64,000 nt of DNA from Chaetoderma sp. LZ-2023a (GCA_034401795.1 CM067370.1:103668028-103732027); one strand, 5' to 3'. Numbered from the stretch's first letter, positions 21,540-31,454 are shown. Notes: generated by a model from the sequence alone, not told the origin. A program made the numbers and translations.

Positions 21540-23480
21540 AAATGTTCTAATAAAATACAATAAAATAATGATAATTAGAAAATCTCAGCAAAGAGAATTT
21601 AAAAACAGACGTGAGATGGTGAAGAAGACGGCTGATTAAAGAATCTAGGCAATTGAGCCTAGCTTTGAGTGGCGAAACTAGAAATGTCAGATTGTGAATT
21701 GAATCTGATCTTTCAGATAAAAATAATGTAGAATCTGACATTTATACTGCAACGTACATAATGTACTACTGATAGATCTGCATAGAATGCGAAGGAGAAG
21801 GCCATACCACTAACATTGTGTGCCTTAACACTTAATGAATGACTCCTGGAGATACATTCTAGTGTCAATTAATGGTGTCTGTAATCCAGTTGATGAGATG
21901 CGCGCTTACTAAACAAATTCCCATAAGTAATCTGAATGGTAGCTCTGCATAGAACGCGAAGGAGAAGGCCATACCACGAACATCGTGTGCCGTAACATTT
22001 ACTGAGTGTCTCCTGGAGATACATTCTAGTGTCGATTAATGGTGTCTGTAATCCAGTTGATGAGATGTACGCTTACTAAACAAATCTGCATAAGTAATCT
22101 GAACGGTGTTTAAAAAGATCTTTTAAATTGGGTATAGTTTTCGGAAAGGATTGAAAACAATTAATCAGGTTTAATATATATATAAGATCTCTTCAAGGGC
22201 AAAGAATGAAGCCACATCTCCTACCACCTAGAAAAGATCATTCACAAAAAGAATATGAATATCACAATGCCATCTAACAAACGCGGCAGCTAGTAGAAAA
22301 AGAATGATTTCAGAGTTATACAATTAAACAGATGGACCCAAGACATGAGTTAATAGAGGAATTTATTATAGGTATTTGTCTTTGCGCTACATGTATATAT
22401 CCTAAAAATACCTGTACCATGGATAAATGATGTAAATACTTAATAACTCTCAAACCGGCTTCTAGAAAATAAAGAAGGATAGATGCTAGTGAAAACGATA
22501 ACACCACCCCAGCATACAGAGATTTAAGTCATCAAAAAATATCCCATGAATCTATGACTTGATGGGATGCAGAATCGGGCGTGATAATGTGTTGTTCTTA
22601 CAACCATTTGAAACCTTAAATATACTCTGGTAAATTCTCGCGTCAGATAGTTTGAATTGATTAAGAATACTAAAGTTCAGACAAAAAAAAAATCAATTTC
22701 TGAAAAACAGGTCTCTTGGAAAATACCATATATACATATTGAAGATTTGTGGAATGATGAAATGAAAGCTGCTGTTAAACGCGATAGAAAATCCGCAAAA
22801 TTGGGACGATTCTTTGGATTTCCACAAAGAGGACTACGCGATCCACTGAATAACTCTCATTGGCCAAGCAGGAGTGATTAAAGGGATAATACAGTTCTGC
22901 TGACAAAAGTTCTTAAAGACAGTTGCACTAGAAACCGCTGACAAAGGTTCTTAAAGACAATTGGCACTAGTTAAATTGAAGATATTTAAACAAAATGTGA
23001 AGTCTATGACAGGGCAAGAGCATCTACCGCCAGAGCCTAGCCTGGAGGAAGAATATGAACATCAGATCTGGACACTATACTGAGTAGAAACTTAATGGGA
23101 TGTAATAAATGAACTACAAGGAAAATCATTCTACCTGGAATGTGAGATGCTGATAGATTTCCTGACATCTCCACCGCAGGAGGAGGACCAGGATTCCAGA
23201 CAAAATATGATAACCTCAACTGCCCTGCTTGTTGATGAGTCACTAACTATAGAAATGACTGCATGAGCAGATAGGTGGCTTGTGAGAGACAATATCTTCT
23301 CTGATATTCCAAAGTATTGAAGAGGGAATAAGACTACTTTATCTGCTATAGCGATTCCCCTCCCCCTGGTAAACTGGTTGGTACCGATGACACCCAGCGA
23401 ATGAAAATGCAGTATGCGGTCGGGGTGAAGGACAAAATTCTGAATTACCAGACTTGACCTTCGGACCAAATTTTAACACA
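21540..23480 (-). pseudogene. Relic of a second DIRS-like retrotransposon (different lineage)
   Basis: On the minus strand, degenerate coding sequence appears in DIRS order. Around 23,040-23,330 is an RNase H-like tail with 'SHLSAHAVISIVSDSSTS' and 'ASHIPGRM'. Near 22,865 is 'LITPAWP' (compare 'LLIAPYWP' in copy B). Near 22,330-22,480 is 'FLEAGLRVIKYLHHLS', which resembles the start of DIRS recombinases. At 21,776-22,110 the recombinase box 'VTAHDVRGMAFSFAFYAE' occurs, followed by a second diverged copy with 'VKAHNVSGMAFSFAFYAD'. Frames are broken throughout. It differs from copies A and B, so it is a separate, older family. Boundaries are approximate. Confidence 0.6.
21776..22107. repeat. 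Tandem duplication of ~175 bp within the recombinase relic
   Basis: Two head-to-tail units, each with 'gcgaaggagaaggccatacc', 'ctcctggagatacattctag', 'aatggtgtctgtaatccagt' and 'tgatgagatg'. Read on the minus strand each carries the His-x-x-Arg region of a tyrosine recombinase. Identity between the units is high, so the duplication is much younger than the decay of the surrounding element. Confidence 0.8.
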
Positions 23481-24527
23481 ATTAAGGAACCTTCCAAGCC
23501 AGAGGAATCCCAGACTGGCCACGATGTAATTAAAAGAACCCAGATCCAGTTAGGATCAATTCTGTATGTATGGAAATATCAGAAAACACTGTCCCTTATC
23601 CTTGACGAGACCAGTGATGACTGGCAAAAATGACTCCATGTCCATATTATTCCTTTCATCGATGAACTCCATTTCCGAGACAACATATTAGGAAGAGTTG
23701 AATATTATAAAACGATTTGACTGTAAGTCATCGTTGTCTCAAACAGCAATAAAGCCGCCATGGTTTCCAGTCAAAATAATTCCAAAATATACAACACAAT
23801 TAGTATTAAATCATAAGGACATGAAGTGTAAATCTTTTGGAAGATGTTAGAAAAGGATAAATATGAGTTGAAGATAAGAGCTGAGACCCTATAAAAGATG
23901 ATCTGTCAGCACCTCATAATCCTTAAAATCTTTGGATTCTGCCATTCCTCCACTGTATCCTACTTGAAAAGAGCAGAAAATTATTGATCAGGAACAGAAG
24001 CAGGACTAATGTCAGAGGAGATCAACATGGTTTGAATGAAAAAAGGGGGATTCAATGACTACGTTGATTGTACCTTATATGTAGGAAATCTGCCACCTAA
24101 GACATGCATGAGGCTAGCTATACCCATCCACACCCCTGATAGAGTAGAGTTTATATAGAAGCGCTTAAGCATGCCAGCTAGGACCAGAATAAACCTGCAG
24201 AATCTTATTTTACAAATCTAATTTTAAAACAAAGCAAGTATGACATGAGCTCAATTGTTAACATCTTTATCAGATGATTAAACAGGAAAGAAGTCCAACA
24301 AACCTGTGACCAGATCAATGATGAATAAGGACAAAGGACTGAAACTACACAGAAGGGTGAAAGGAAAAAACCATATTCCACAATCCCTGAGAAGGCAATG
24401 ACCCAATCATCTTGGTTAGGCCCCCTTCAGGAATTTATTTAATAATACCTGGGAAAGTTAGAATTTAGAAGAATAAAAATAGGCTTGAATAGATAAGGCA
24501 GAGAAAACAGCTCCATATGAAAACAAC
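22962..24527. other. Degenerate repeat-derived sequence left of DIRS copy B
   Basis: The first part overlaps the DIRS-like relic. From about 23,480 to 24,527 I see no coding sequence. A diverged family-1 fold-back occupies 23,697-23,797 ('gttgaatattataaaacg' to 'ccaaaatatacaacac'). Confidence 0.5.
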
Positions 24528-24568
24528 AGAATGCAGGAAATGTCAATTTCCCTTTCTCCGAGATCTAA

Positions 24569-24730
24569 CAATACTCACCATTCTGTTACTTCTGATATAC
24601 AGCTGGCCTTGACAGCGGCTCTAGGATTATAGACTTAGAAAGCTTTACCGACTCCTGGGAACCGGGTACTCGGCTCCCAACTGCCGAGTACCCGTTTACC
24701 ATAGAGCTCATATTGTTTGCATAGCCACCA
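24569..24730. repeat. Left terminal inverted repeat of DIRS copy B
   Basis: It pairs with 31,455-31,615 over about 160 bp with few differences. Inside is a perfect 11-bp-arm hairpin, GGGTACTCGGC ... GCCGAGTACCC (about 24,664-24,694), which also occurs in the right repeat. The outermost ~40 bp (24,528-24,568) are unique to this end and are the part copied into the internal complementary region. Confidence 0.88.
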
Positions 24731-24780
24731 AACAAGAGAAAACTATGGCTTGCCTCCGTGGGGCTGGGAGGCTGGGTCCG

Positions 24781-24881
24781 TAACAGAACGGTGAGTATTG
24801 TTAGATCTCGGAGAAAGGGAAACTGACATTTCCTGCATTCTCCTTCGATCAATACTCACCATTCTGTTACTTCTGATATAC
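24781..24881. repeat. Internal complementary region of DIRS copy B
   Basis: The left half ('taacagaacggtgagtattg', 'ttagatctcggagaaaggg', 'catttcctgcattct') is the reverse complement of the left end. The right half ('ccttcgatcaatactcacca', 'ttctgttacttctgatata') is the reverse complement of the right end. They overlap at TTCT. In the DIRS model this region templates rejoining of the ends and formation of a circle that the recombinase integrates. Confidence 0.92.
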
Positions 24882-25380
24882 ACCAGATTTGATCAGTAAC
24901 CTGGTGGGAAGGGGCAAGCCATACATGCTAATTTTGCCCCTTGGAGAAAGATTTTAGACTTCAAACTTGACTAACGGAGACCTAAAAGGACCGTCAAGTT
25001 CACGGAACCGAATAACATTCGCGTCACAGCCCCCCACCCCTTTTTCCTCCTAAGAAAAGGGAGAGAACTAACGAACATGTATCTCGCCTGAAAACACCAA
25101 TATGCCAAGAGGGTTAACTACTCCCTGCATATTGCTTGTATTAGCCTGGGAATGAGCATGAATATATAAGATGAATGAACATGATACATATACATAATAC
25201 AAAAAACTCTCACTATTGAATTACCTTATGATAACAGGACTTCAGACGTACCGCCTACAACCATTCACCGGTTCGGCCATCAGTGACACAATCTGGTTGA
25301 CATCCTCTCGCTTGACTATGCCTGCTTTAGGTTCTTTTCTTACCAAAGTGAAAAAAGGGGAAAAGCGGTGTGGTCACTAA
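24882..25380 (-). other. 3' non-coding region of DIRS copy B
   Basis: Lies between the recombinase stop and the internal complementary region. It aligns with 8,862-9,384 of copy A, including 'ggaaggggcaagccat' and 'ttgccccttggagaaag'. No ORF; probably the 3' untranslated part of the element. Confidence 0.7.
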
Positions 25381-26421
25381 CTATCGTTTCAAAACAGCTA
25401 AAGCGAGTGGATTGGCTGAGTCTGACACATCCCTCATATAGTAATCCGTAAATGAGGACTCACAGTGCCATTGTGCAACGGCCATGATGTCCTCTAACGG
25501 AACACCATTGTAAAGGGCGGTCGAGGCGGCTATTCCTCTAACATCGTGTGCCCTTACGCCCTGCACCTGGTGCCCAGTCGCCATCTCGTGAGTAGTCTGA
25601 ATGCATTCGACCACCCAACGAGAGATAGTATCCATGGATGCGGCGCCATAAGGCTTTTTATGGCAGATCCACAGATGTCTATCGTTCGACCGTAACGAGT
25701 CAGTCCGTTTCTTGTACTTAGTCAAAGCACGGACCGGGCACCAGACACTGGCATCACGATCAAACCTGGTTAACTTCGGTATAATGATCGGTTTGCCGGG
25801 ATATCTCAAAGATTGGTTCTTTGACATAAACTCTGCTCTTGGCAGAAGACGCAGACCTTCTCCAGAAACAATAAATCGGTTCCTCTCTGCCGAAAGCGCA
25901 TGGATCTCACTGCGCCTTCTCGCTGAGGAAGCTGCCAATAGAAAGACCGCCTTTAGAGTCAAATGCTTTAGACTAGCCGAACGCAACGGTTCGAAAGGGT
26001 GTTTGGCCAGTACATTAAGCACTAAAGATAGACTCCAGGCTGGAATGACTACCGGTTGTCTCGGGTGGAGATTGCTCATTCCCTTCAACATCACATTTAA
26101 CTGGGCCACCTCTGGACTATCCCTGTTGGCTAGACAAGGGATAACTGATGCCAAAGCTGACTTGTATCCAGCAATTGTGACGGGAGCTAGTCCTGCAAAG
26201 AACAGCTCACAGAGAAAGTCTGCTATTTGCTGAATAGTGGATTGAAAGGTATCAATACCCTTTTCTTCACACCAGTCTGCAAATCTGTTAACCTTGTTGT
26301 TATATGACTTGAAGGTTGACCTCCTTCTCGCAGCCGCGATGAAATCAGCAGCCTGTCGAGAAAAGCCTTCCGACGTGGAACGTTGTTTGACAACATCCAC
26401 GCAGTCAATTTGAACATTTCG
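25381..26421 (-). CDS. DIRS tyrosine recombinase
   Basis: The integrase of DIRS copy B: it should join the circular element to genomic DNA by strand exchange through a 3'-phosphotyrosine. From residue 1 at about 26,421, roughly 346 residues carry a SAM-like N-terminal core-binding region ('STFKSYNNKVNRFADWC'), then the catalytic domain with Arg in 'SSARRRSEI' (about residue 169), His-x-x-Arg in 'RAHDVRGIAAS' (about 292 and 295), 'AQWH' (about 318-319) and the nucleophile in 'FTDYYMRD' (about 327-328). The longer frame that continues upstream to 28,374 is the out-of-frame reading of the reverse transcriptase. No Met lies near the domain start, and the frame overlaps the reverse transcriptase ORF by about 200 bp, so expression probably needs frameshifting, internal initiation or splicing. 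Confidence 0.9.
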   Translation of the reverse strand, partial: RNVQIDCVDVVKQRSTSEGFSRQAADFIAAARRRSTFKSYNNKVNRFADWCEEKGIDTFQSTIQQIADFLCELFFAGLAPVTIAGYKSALASVIPCLANRDSPEVAQLNVMLKGMSNLHPRQPVVIPAWSLSLVLNVLAKHPFEPLRSASLKHLTLKAVFLLAASSARRRSEIHALSAERNRFIVSGEGLRLLPRAEFMSKNQSLRYPGKPIIIPKLTRFDRDASVWCPVRALTKYKKRTDSLRSNDRHLWICHKKPYGAASMDTISRWVVECIQTTHEMATGHQVQGVRAHDVRGIAASTALYNGVPLEDIMAVAQWHCESSFTDYYMRDVSDSANPLALAVLKR

Positions 26422-28526
26422 GGACGTTCGTGTAGGAAGCGTCCCTTGGCCTGGGAGATTATGTTCGGAATCTCGGGCAACTGCACAGGATTTTCCACCA
26501 GCAGATCTAGAAGATCCGTGAACCACGCCCTGCTCGGCCAATACGGCGCTATTAGCAGGACCAGACACGGCTCCTCCCTGACCTTCACCAATACCTTCGG
26601 TAGAAGAATGGTGGGTGGGTACGCATACATCCCTCTCCAGCTTATCGCCAGAGCGTCTGTATCGACGGCATTTGGATCTGGAATCGGCGAGACATATGTC
26701 ATGATTTGAGCATTTTCCTTTGTGGCGAACAAGTCCACGTTGGGTTTGCCCCAATGCTCGAAGATCCGTCGTATAACTGGAGGGTTGAGGGACCATTCTG
26801 TTGGCAAGATTCTCTGTCTGCGAGACAAAGCATCCGCCAGAATGTTCAATCGGCCAAGAATATGAGCTGCTTTCAAAACAACCGAGTAATTCCTGCACCA
26901 TTGAATCAAGTGCCACACCCTGATGCACAGGGTGGGCGACCTGGTCCCGCCTTGGCGATTTATATATGATACTACTGTCGAATTGTCCGACCGTATCAAT
27001 ATCACCTTGCCCCTGATCATCGGAAGGAACTCTTCCAACGCCAGTTCCACTGCCATCATTTCCAACAGATTGATATGCAGCTGACTCTCCGGGAGAGTCC
27101 ATGTGCCCGAGACCTGGTGTTCTCCCAGGCAGGCACCCCACCCCTCCAGCGATGCATCCGTGTAAACGGACAGCTGGGGGTGGGGTAGGTGCAGCGAAAC
27201 CCCTATTAGGAGATTCTGACGCTGTTTCCACCATAGAAGATGCGATATTATCGGCTCCAAAACTGGCACCAGTTTTGACAGGGGTTCTGTTCTCTGTTTC
27301 CACAGAGACATCAGATACAACTGGATAGGTCTTCGCATTAGAGCAGCGTACGGGATAACCTGCTCCATGGAGACCATCATGCCCAGCATCTGAAGGAACC
27401 GCCTCGCCTGAATGTGGTTTCCCACTCGAAAACTCCTGAGGATGGCTAACAGAGACACCACTCTGGGCTCTGATGGGTAAACCCTGCCATCCTCGAGGTC
27501 GAATCGCATCCCCAAATAAACGAAATGTTGAGTGGGCGTCAACTCGGATTTCTCCTCGTTGACTATCCAGCCTAGATCTGAAAGTAACTTCAGAGTCAGA
27601 GCAGTATCCACGTTCAACCTGGCTGCCGAGTCTGCCTTGAGCAGCCAGTCGTCTATGTAGGTGTGTAGCGCCACGTTCTCTTTTCTGAGAAACGCTGTCA
27701 CCGCAAGGACCACTCTTGTGAAAACCCTCGGAGCTGTCGACAGGCCAAACGGGAGAACTGTAAACTCCCATACTTGATTCTGAAACGCAAATCTCAGAAA
27801 CCTGTGCCAACTCCGATTCACCGGAATGTGGAAATATGCATCTTTCAGATCGATCGATACACACCACATTCCTTTCCTCAATCCCGCCATTACCGACCTC
27901 GGCGTTTCCATCTGGAACCGAGGCGTATGGATAAACCAATTTAATGGCCTGAGATTGAGTATGGGTCTCCATCCCCCCGTGCTCTTGGGGACAAGGACCA
28001 TGTTTGAATAGAAGCCTGGAGTGTTCCGGTTTGCTGGTTTTATTGCTCCCTTCAGAAGCAAACCCGACACTTCCTTTTGAACGGCTTCTAACTTGTCTGG
28101 CTCCCTTGGTACGGGTGTCCAGACAGGTGCCAAAGACAGATTTTGTGGCAGAAAGTCCCACCACTCCGGCATGTAACCCTGGGATAACCATCCCAGGACC
28201 AGACTGTCTGACGTCACACCTCGCCAGGCCTCGACGAAACGCATGAGCCTTCCACCCACCATAGACGCCTCGACGTCTAACGGGGTTGTCCGGCTCGCAG
28301 TCCCCCCCCCCCTCTTTCTTAACGAGAGAGAGTGAGAACCATTTCGTTCTAGGCACGACGGGTATAACTGGCACCGCTGTTCCTGTCGCACAGGTGCGGT
28401 CCAGGCGGATATGAAGGGAGCTTGCGTACCCTCAGGTACGCTTCGGCCCCTTCTGTCCGCCCTTTGAGGCCTTACCCTTACCCTTCCCCTTGCCCTTCCC
28501 ACCTCTAGGGCGGTCAGGAGCAACAT
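26223..28526 (-). CDS. DIRS reverse transcriptase - RNase H - methyltransferase-like polyprotein
   Basis: A 767-codon frame that should copy element RNA into DNA and remove the RNA. Residues ~85-125 carry 'VGGRLMRFVEAW' and 'TSDSLVLGW', the conserved lead-in of DIRS polymerases. The reverse transcriptase spans ~150-400, with catalytic Asp in 'SIDLKDAYFH' (~225-230) and 'TYIDDWLL' (~289-296). RNase H spans ~450-575, with 'YTDAS', the Glu in 'INLLEMMAVELAL', 'SDNSTVVSYI' and 'NILADALSRR' as the D-E-D-D set. Residues ~595-675 ('VDLFATKENAQ', 'YAYPPTILLPKVL', 'LIAPYWPSRAWF') match the Dam-like region found after RNase H in DIRS elements. The first ~80 codons overlap the Gag-like frame and may not be translated; a G-run (C-run near 28,306) lies there and is a possible slippage or assembly-error site. 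It overlaps Gag by about 95 bp and the recombinase by about 200 bp. Confidence 0.92.
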   Translation of the reverse strand: MLLLTALEVGRARGRVRVRPQRADRRGRSVPEGTQAPFISAWTAPVRQEQRCQLYPSCLERNGSHSLSLRKRGGGTASRTTPLDVEASMVGGRLMRFVEAWRGVTSDSLVLGWLSQGYMPEWWDFLPQNLSLAPVWTPVPREPDKLEAVQKEVSGLLLKGAIKPANRNTPGFYSNMVLVPKSTGGWRPILNLRPLNWFIHTPRFQMETPRSVMAGLRKGMWCVSIDLKDAYFHIPVNRSWHRFLRFAFQNQVWEFTVLPFGLSTAPRVFTRVVLAVTAFLRKENVALHTYIDDWLLKADSAARLNVDTALTLKLLSDLGWIVNEEKSELTPTQHFVYLGMRFDLEDGRVYPSEPRVVSLLAILRSFRVGNHIQARRFLQMLGMMVSMEQVIPYAALMRRPIQLYLMSLWKQRTEPLSKLVPVLEPIISHLLWWKQRQNLLIGVSLHLPHPQLSVYTDASLEGWGACLGEHQVSGTWTLPESQLHINLLEMMAVELALEEFLPMIRGKVILIRSDNSTVVSYINRQGGTRSPTLCIRVWHLIQWCRNYSVVLKAAHILGRLNILADALSRRQRILPTEWSLNPPVIRRIFEHWGKPNVDLFATKENAQIMTYVSPIPDPNAVDTDALAISWRGMYAYPPTILLPKVLVKVREEPCLVLLIAPYWPSRAWFTDLLDLLVENPVQLPEIPNIISQAKGRFLHERPEMFKLTAWMLSNNVPRRKAFLDRLLISSRLREGGQPSSHITTRLTDLQTGVKKRVLIPFNPLFSK

Positions 28527-30504
28527 TGGGGAGGGTAGGCGCCTCTACAACCTTCCTGGGTTTCTTCGCCGCCGGCGGCTCCGAGAACCCAGCCGAAACA
28601 GAAGTCGCAACAGGCCTGGCTTTCGCCTTGCTCTTATGCTTCTTCTGTTTCTTTGAAGGCTGTCCCGTTAGCGGTTTGCCCACAGCCGCTAGTGCGTGCG
28701 CTTGCCGCACTAGCTCTAGCTGTAGATTTACCGCTAACCGATTCTGCGCAATACTGGCGGTGTCCTCTAAGATGGCCCGCGCTTGGCCACCAAAGATGCT
28801 AGGCCCTGTCAGGGGCGTCCCAAGAAGACGTTCCCTGACTGCCGTAGCCGGACGCATATGGTCAATGACCATTTGCCTCCTGGACTTCGTCACTCGCGCT
28901 TGCACCCTTGCCAATGCGTCCAATGACAGCACCAAGCCGTCATTAACACACGATAGCGCCACAGGTGGCACAGGGTGGCCTGCCCCCGCTTCAGCCCACA
29001 CCGACTGAAGTAGACGATAAGAGTGATTGACAGCGCTCATCGCTGCCCTCACACCCTCATCGCATAGGGCCAGGACTTCTTCCTGGTGTACCTGGGACTT
29101 ATCCACTAATGCCGGACCGGGACTAGCCGACCCGGCACTCTGGACGCCCAGTACCCATCGGTCATCCTCCGTGACCGACGGGACTACACCATACCTGTCG
29201 TATTCACCCCGCGGAATACGACATCTTGCCCGCACCTCCCTGGAGGCCGCAGGGAGCTGACCCTTGGTCATTAATTGTTTGCTATAAATAGCATCCAACA
29301 AATCAATGAACCGTGGATCCAGTCCCACTGACTGGATCCGGGCCGCGGGCAAAATCCCCGTCCTAATCGACGCAACCGACGGACGGGGCGCATCTTCATC
29401 GGCCGTGGCCGAAACCACAGACGGGTCCACTCTGGCTAGCCACGCCAGTGCATCAGACCAATCTATCTCCGAAGAAGATACCCCCGCAAACACGTCACCC
29501 GTTGACGTGCTCACGGGTCTGCCAGCCACGGCCTCCCGGCAAGGAGCCACGGCTGACACGCCAGGCACTCCGCTACCACACGGTTCCGCCGCCACCCCAT
29601 GAAACACTCCGGTCCATGGGGTAGGTCCGCACGGAAAACCGTACGGACCCGTAACAGTCGCAGAACGATAGCCGGACACGGGCGCCAACGGCACCCCACG
29701 TCCGGCTGCCGGACCAGGCGAGTACCACGCCTGGCCCGGCACACCCGTTCCCCTGACGGCTGGTGACAAACCAAGCCGCGTGGAACCGGTGCACGGTAAC
29801 GGATTGGCCTCAGCCGCAGGTGGAGCCGCTGACCTGGCTTGCGCCAAACCAGACAAATGGAGGCCGGTTCCGTCCAGGACGGAATCAACCTCCATATTCT
29901 CCACCTGCGGCTTCACGGGCCGCAGCAACCTCTCCTCCTCGGCCTCCTCGTCTTCAGACTCCGAAGAGCCGTCACTAGACGAGTCAACCGTGGAGCCGTC
30001 CTGGCGGACGGCTCCCACACCTGACGGACCGGCCACTGCTACTGGACCACCCGGAGGTGGCCGCAGAGAGACAGAACCCGTCTGGCCGAAGCCAGACGGG
30101 ACCGCCAGGGGGCCGTACGAGACGGCCCCCTCGGTAACCAGTCCAGAATCCTGTCCGAGGACAGGATCCGTACCAGGCATGGGGAGAAACTGCCCCCCAA
30201 CCTTTGGTAGCAGGGACGACACCAGCGTGGGCAGAACGCTATGCAGAAAACCCTGCATAGCCGGACCAAACCACGCCGGCGGTGCCATCTCCGCCACCTC
30301 CAGCTGGGGACGTGGAGCACCCCCACCGGCCGAACTGGGCGCTCCACGATTTCCTCTCGGACCGCCTGACCCCGCGTCAGACCCAGCCAAGTCCTTCTGG
30401 GCAAGGAACTTAACCATCGTTTCGACGGACCACACTGCACAAACATTACACCTATGATCTATATTACACAGGGCACACCTAAAACAGACATGGTCCTTGA
30501 ACAT
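28432..30504 (-). CDS. DIRS ORF1, Gag-like protein
   Basis: 690 codons from the ATG at 30,502-30,504. The N-terminus has closely spaced cysteines ('HVCFRCALCNIDHRCNVC'), likely zinc binding. A long Pro/Gly/Ser-rich, acidic region follows ('SSSDGSSESEDEEAEEE' near residues 160-180). The helical middle to C-terminal part ('FIDLLDAIYSKQLMTKG', 'AMSAVNHSYRLLQSVW') is the best candidate for a capsid-type domain, and the tail is strongly basic ('KKQKKHKSKAKARP', 'GGKGKGKGKGKASKGGQK'), suited to nucleic acid binding. By position and composition it is the Gag equivalent that would package the element RNA; I assign no enzyme activity. The in-frame codons just upstream of this ATG encode another C-x2-C, so the true start may lie further 5'. 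Confidence 0.82.
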   Translation of the reverse strand: MFKDHVCFRCALCNIDHRCNVCAVWSVETMVKFLAQKDLAGSDAGSGGPRGNRGAPSSAGGGAPRPQLEVAEMAPPAWFGPAMQGFLHSVLPTLVSSLLPKVGGQFLPMPGTDPVLGQDSGLVTEGAVSYGPLAVPSGFGQTGSVSLRPPPGGPVAVAGPSGVGAVRQDGSTVDSSSDGSSESEDEEAEEERLLRPVKPQVENMEVDSVLDGTGLHLSGLAQARSAAPPAAEANPLPCTGSTRLGLSPAVRGTGVPGQAWYSPGPAAGRGVPLAPVSGYRSATVTGPYGFPCGPTPWTGVFHGVAAEPCGSGVPGVSAVAPCREAVAGRPVSTSTGDVFAGVSSSEIDWSDALAWLARVDPSVVSATADEDAPRPSVASIRTGILPAARIQSVGLDPRFIDLLDAIYSKQLMTKGQLPAASREVRARCRIPRGEYDRYGVVPSVTEDDRWVLGVQSAGSASPGPALVDKSQVHQEEVLALCDEGVRAAMSAVNHSYRLLQSVWAEAGAGHPVPPVALSCVNDGLVLSLDALARVQARVTKSRRQMVIDHMRPATAVRERLLGTPLTGPSIFGGQARAILEDTASIAQNRLAVNLQLELVRQAHALAAVGKPLTGQPSKKQKKHKSKAKARPVATSVSAGFSEPPAAKKPRKVVEAPTLPNVAPDRPRGGKGKGKGKGKASKGGQKGPKRT

Positions 30505-31454
30505 TACACGGACAAACTTATGGCAGTCGTCACATGATGGCGGGGCTGGCTTGGCCTATAAAATAAGCACAAACCTACAATAACCAAGCGGAACGAGACC
30601 CGGATGGAAGGCAGACAATTAATTTTCAAATATTTTGACTCATAAATTAACCGTAACCTCCCCGCACCCCACCCCGCCACGTTACAACAACGATCGCATT
30701 GATTATGACGACAAGTACGCGGCGGGCACAACACACCCATAATAGATCCTCCAGGATGTGTAACGGCTCCAGGAATCATATCGCATAGTATTCAGGGTAT
30801 ATTTACTAATCAATATAAATTATACTCCTAACGAAAGCAGCACGATATGTGAAGAAAACAACAAAATGTATAACAAACTGCTGTCTCACACGGTAAAACC
30901 GCAGACCACACATCTACTCAAAAATTTTGAAACCACCGATCATTGCAAACCGATCGTGATCGCACGTAAACTTGATCATTCTAAAGTTTCCGGTACCATT
31001 TTTAGTACGCAGCACCCAGAATAAGATGCGCGAATTAATGAAAAAAAATTTTTTCACATAAACATCCGAGCGACCGGGTGTGACGTCACCCGCTCGGATT
31101 CTACGGAGAACGACATCAGCCGATATTCGTGTTAGAAATACCGTAGCAAACACCTATTTTCATATCTGCCGATCGCCTGTTGGGGTTAAAGAAGGTGATC
31201 GTCTGGCATATATCGTTGTTAGCACACGTCCCAGATTCTATGGGGTCAGAAATTGGAACATGCGACACAACGAAATTTAGAGACCTAAGTCTTTTAACTA
31301 TGGATAATAAAGAACAATACAACCTGGTTGTCTTGGGCGGTATTCTCCATAGTCCTTAGTTAATCCTTTCAGAACACACAAACTATCACTGATTAAAGAC
31401 TTAGATTATTTTAAAACACTAAAATCCTTAATGCAAAAAGCATGTATTGCTCTT
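30505..31454 (-). other. 5' leader of DIRS copy B
   Basis: Non-coding and collinear with 15,070-16,000 of copy A. It contains an acceptor-like 'gtgcttattttatag' about 45 bp before the Gag ATG, and a CRE-centred palindrome at 31,066-31,104. The small ORFs are not genes. Confidence 0.65.
31066..31104. promoter_or_regulatory. CRE-centred palindrome in the DIRS leader
   Basis: A palindrome ATCCGAGCG ... CGCTCGGAT whose centre is GGGTGTGACGTCACCC, with a perfect TGACGTCA CREB/ATF site. It lies some 560-600 bp upstream of the Gag ATG. Copy A keeps a decayed version near 15,615-15,660 ('ggtgtgacatcacc'). Possibly the promoter of the element; a TATA box is not obvious. Confidence 0.5.

Noticed and set aside
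22657..22881. 74-codon plus-strand ORF with 'KSAKLGRFFGFPQRGLRDPL'
   Set aside because: Looks protein-like, but lies antisense in the DIRS-like relic where the minus strand gives 'LITPAWP'; no family recognised.
25712..26233. 173-codon plus-strand ORF
   Set aside because: Antisense to the DIRS recombinase frame; no domain of its own.
26422..28374. Upstream two thirds of the 997-codon minus-strand frame
   Set aside because: It is the out-of-frame reading of the reverse transcriptase gene; domain motifs are all in the other frame. Only the part from about 26,421 onward is recombinase.
29780..30457. 225-codon plus-strand ORF
   Set aside because: Antisense to the GC-rich Gag-like frame of DIRS B; composition mirrors it.
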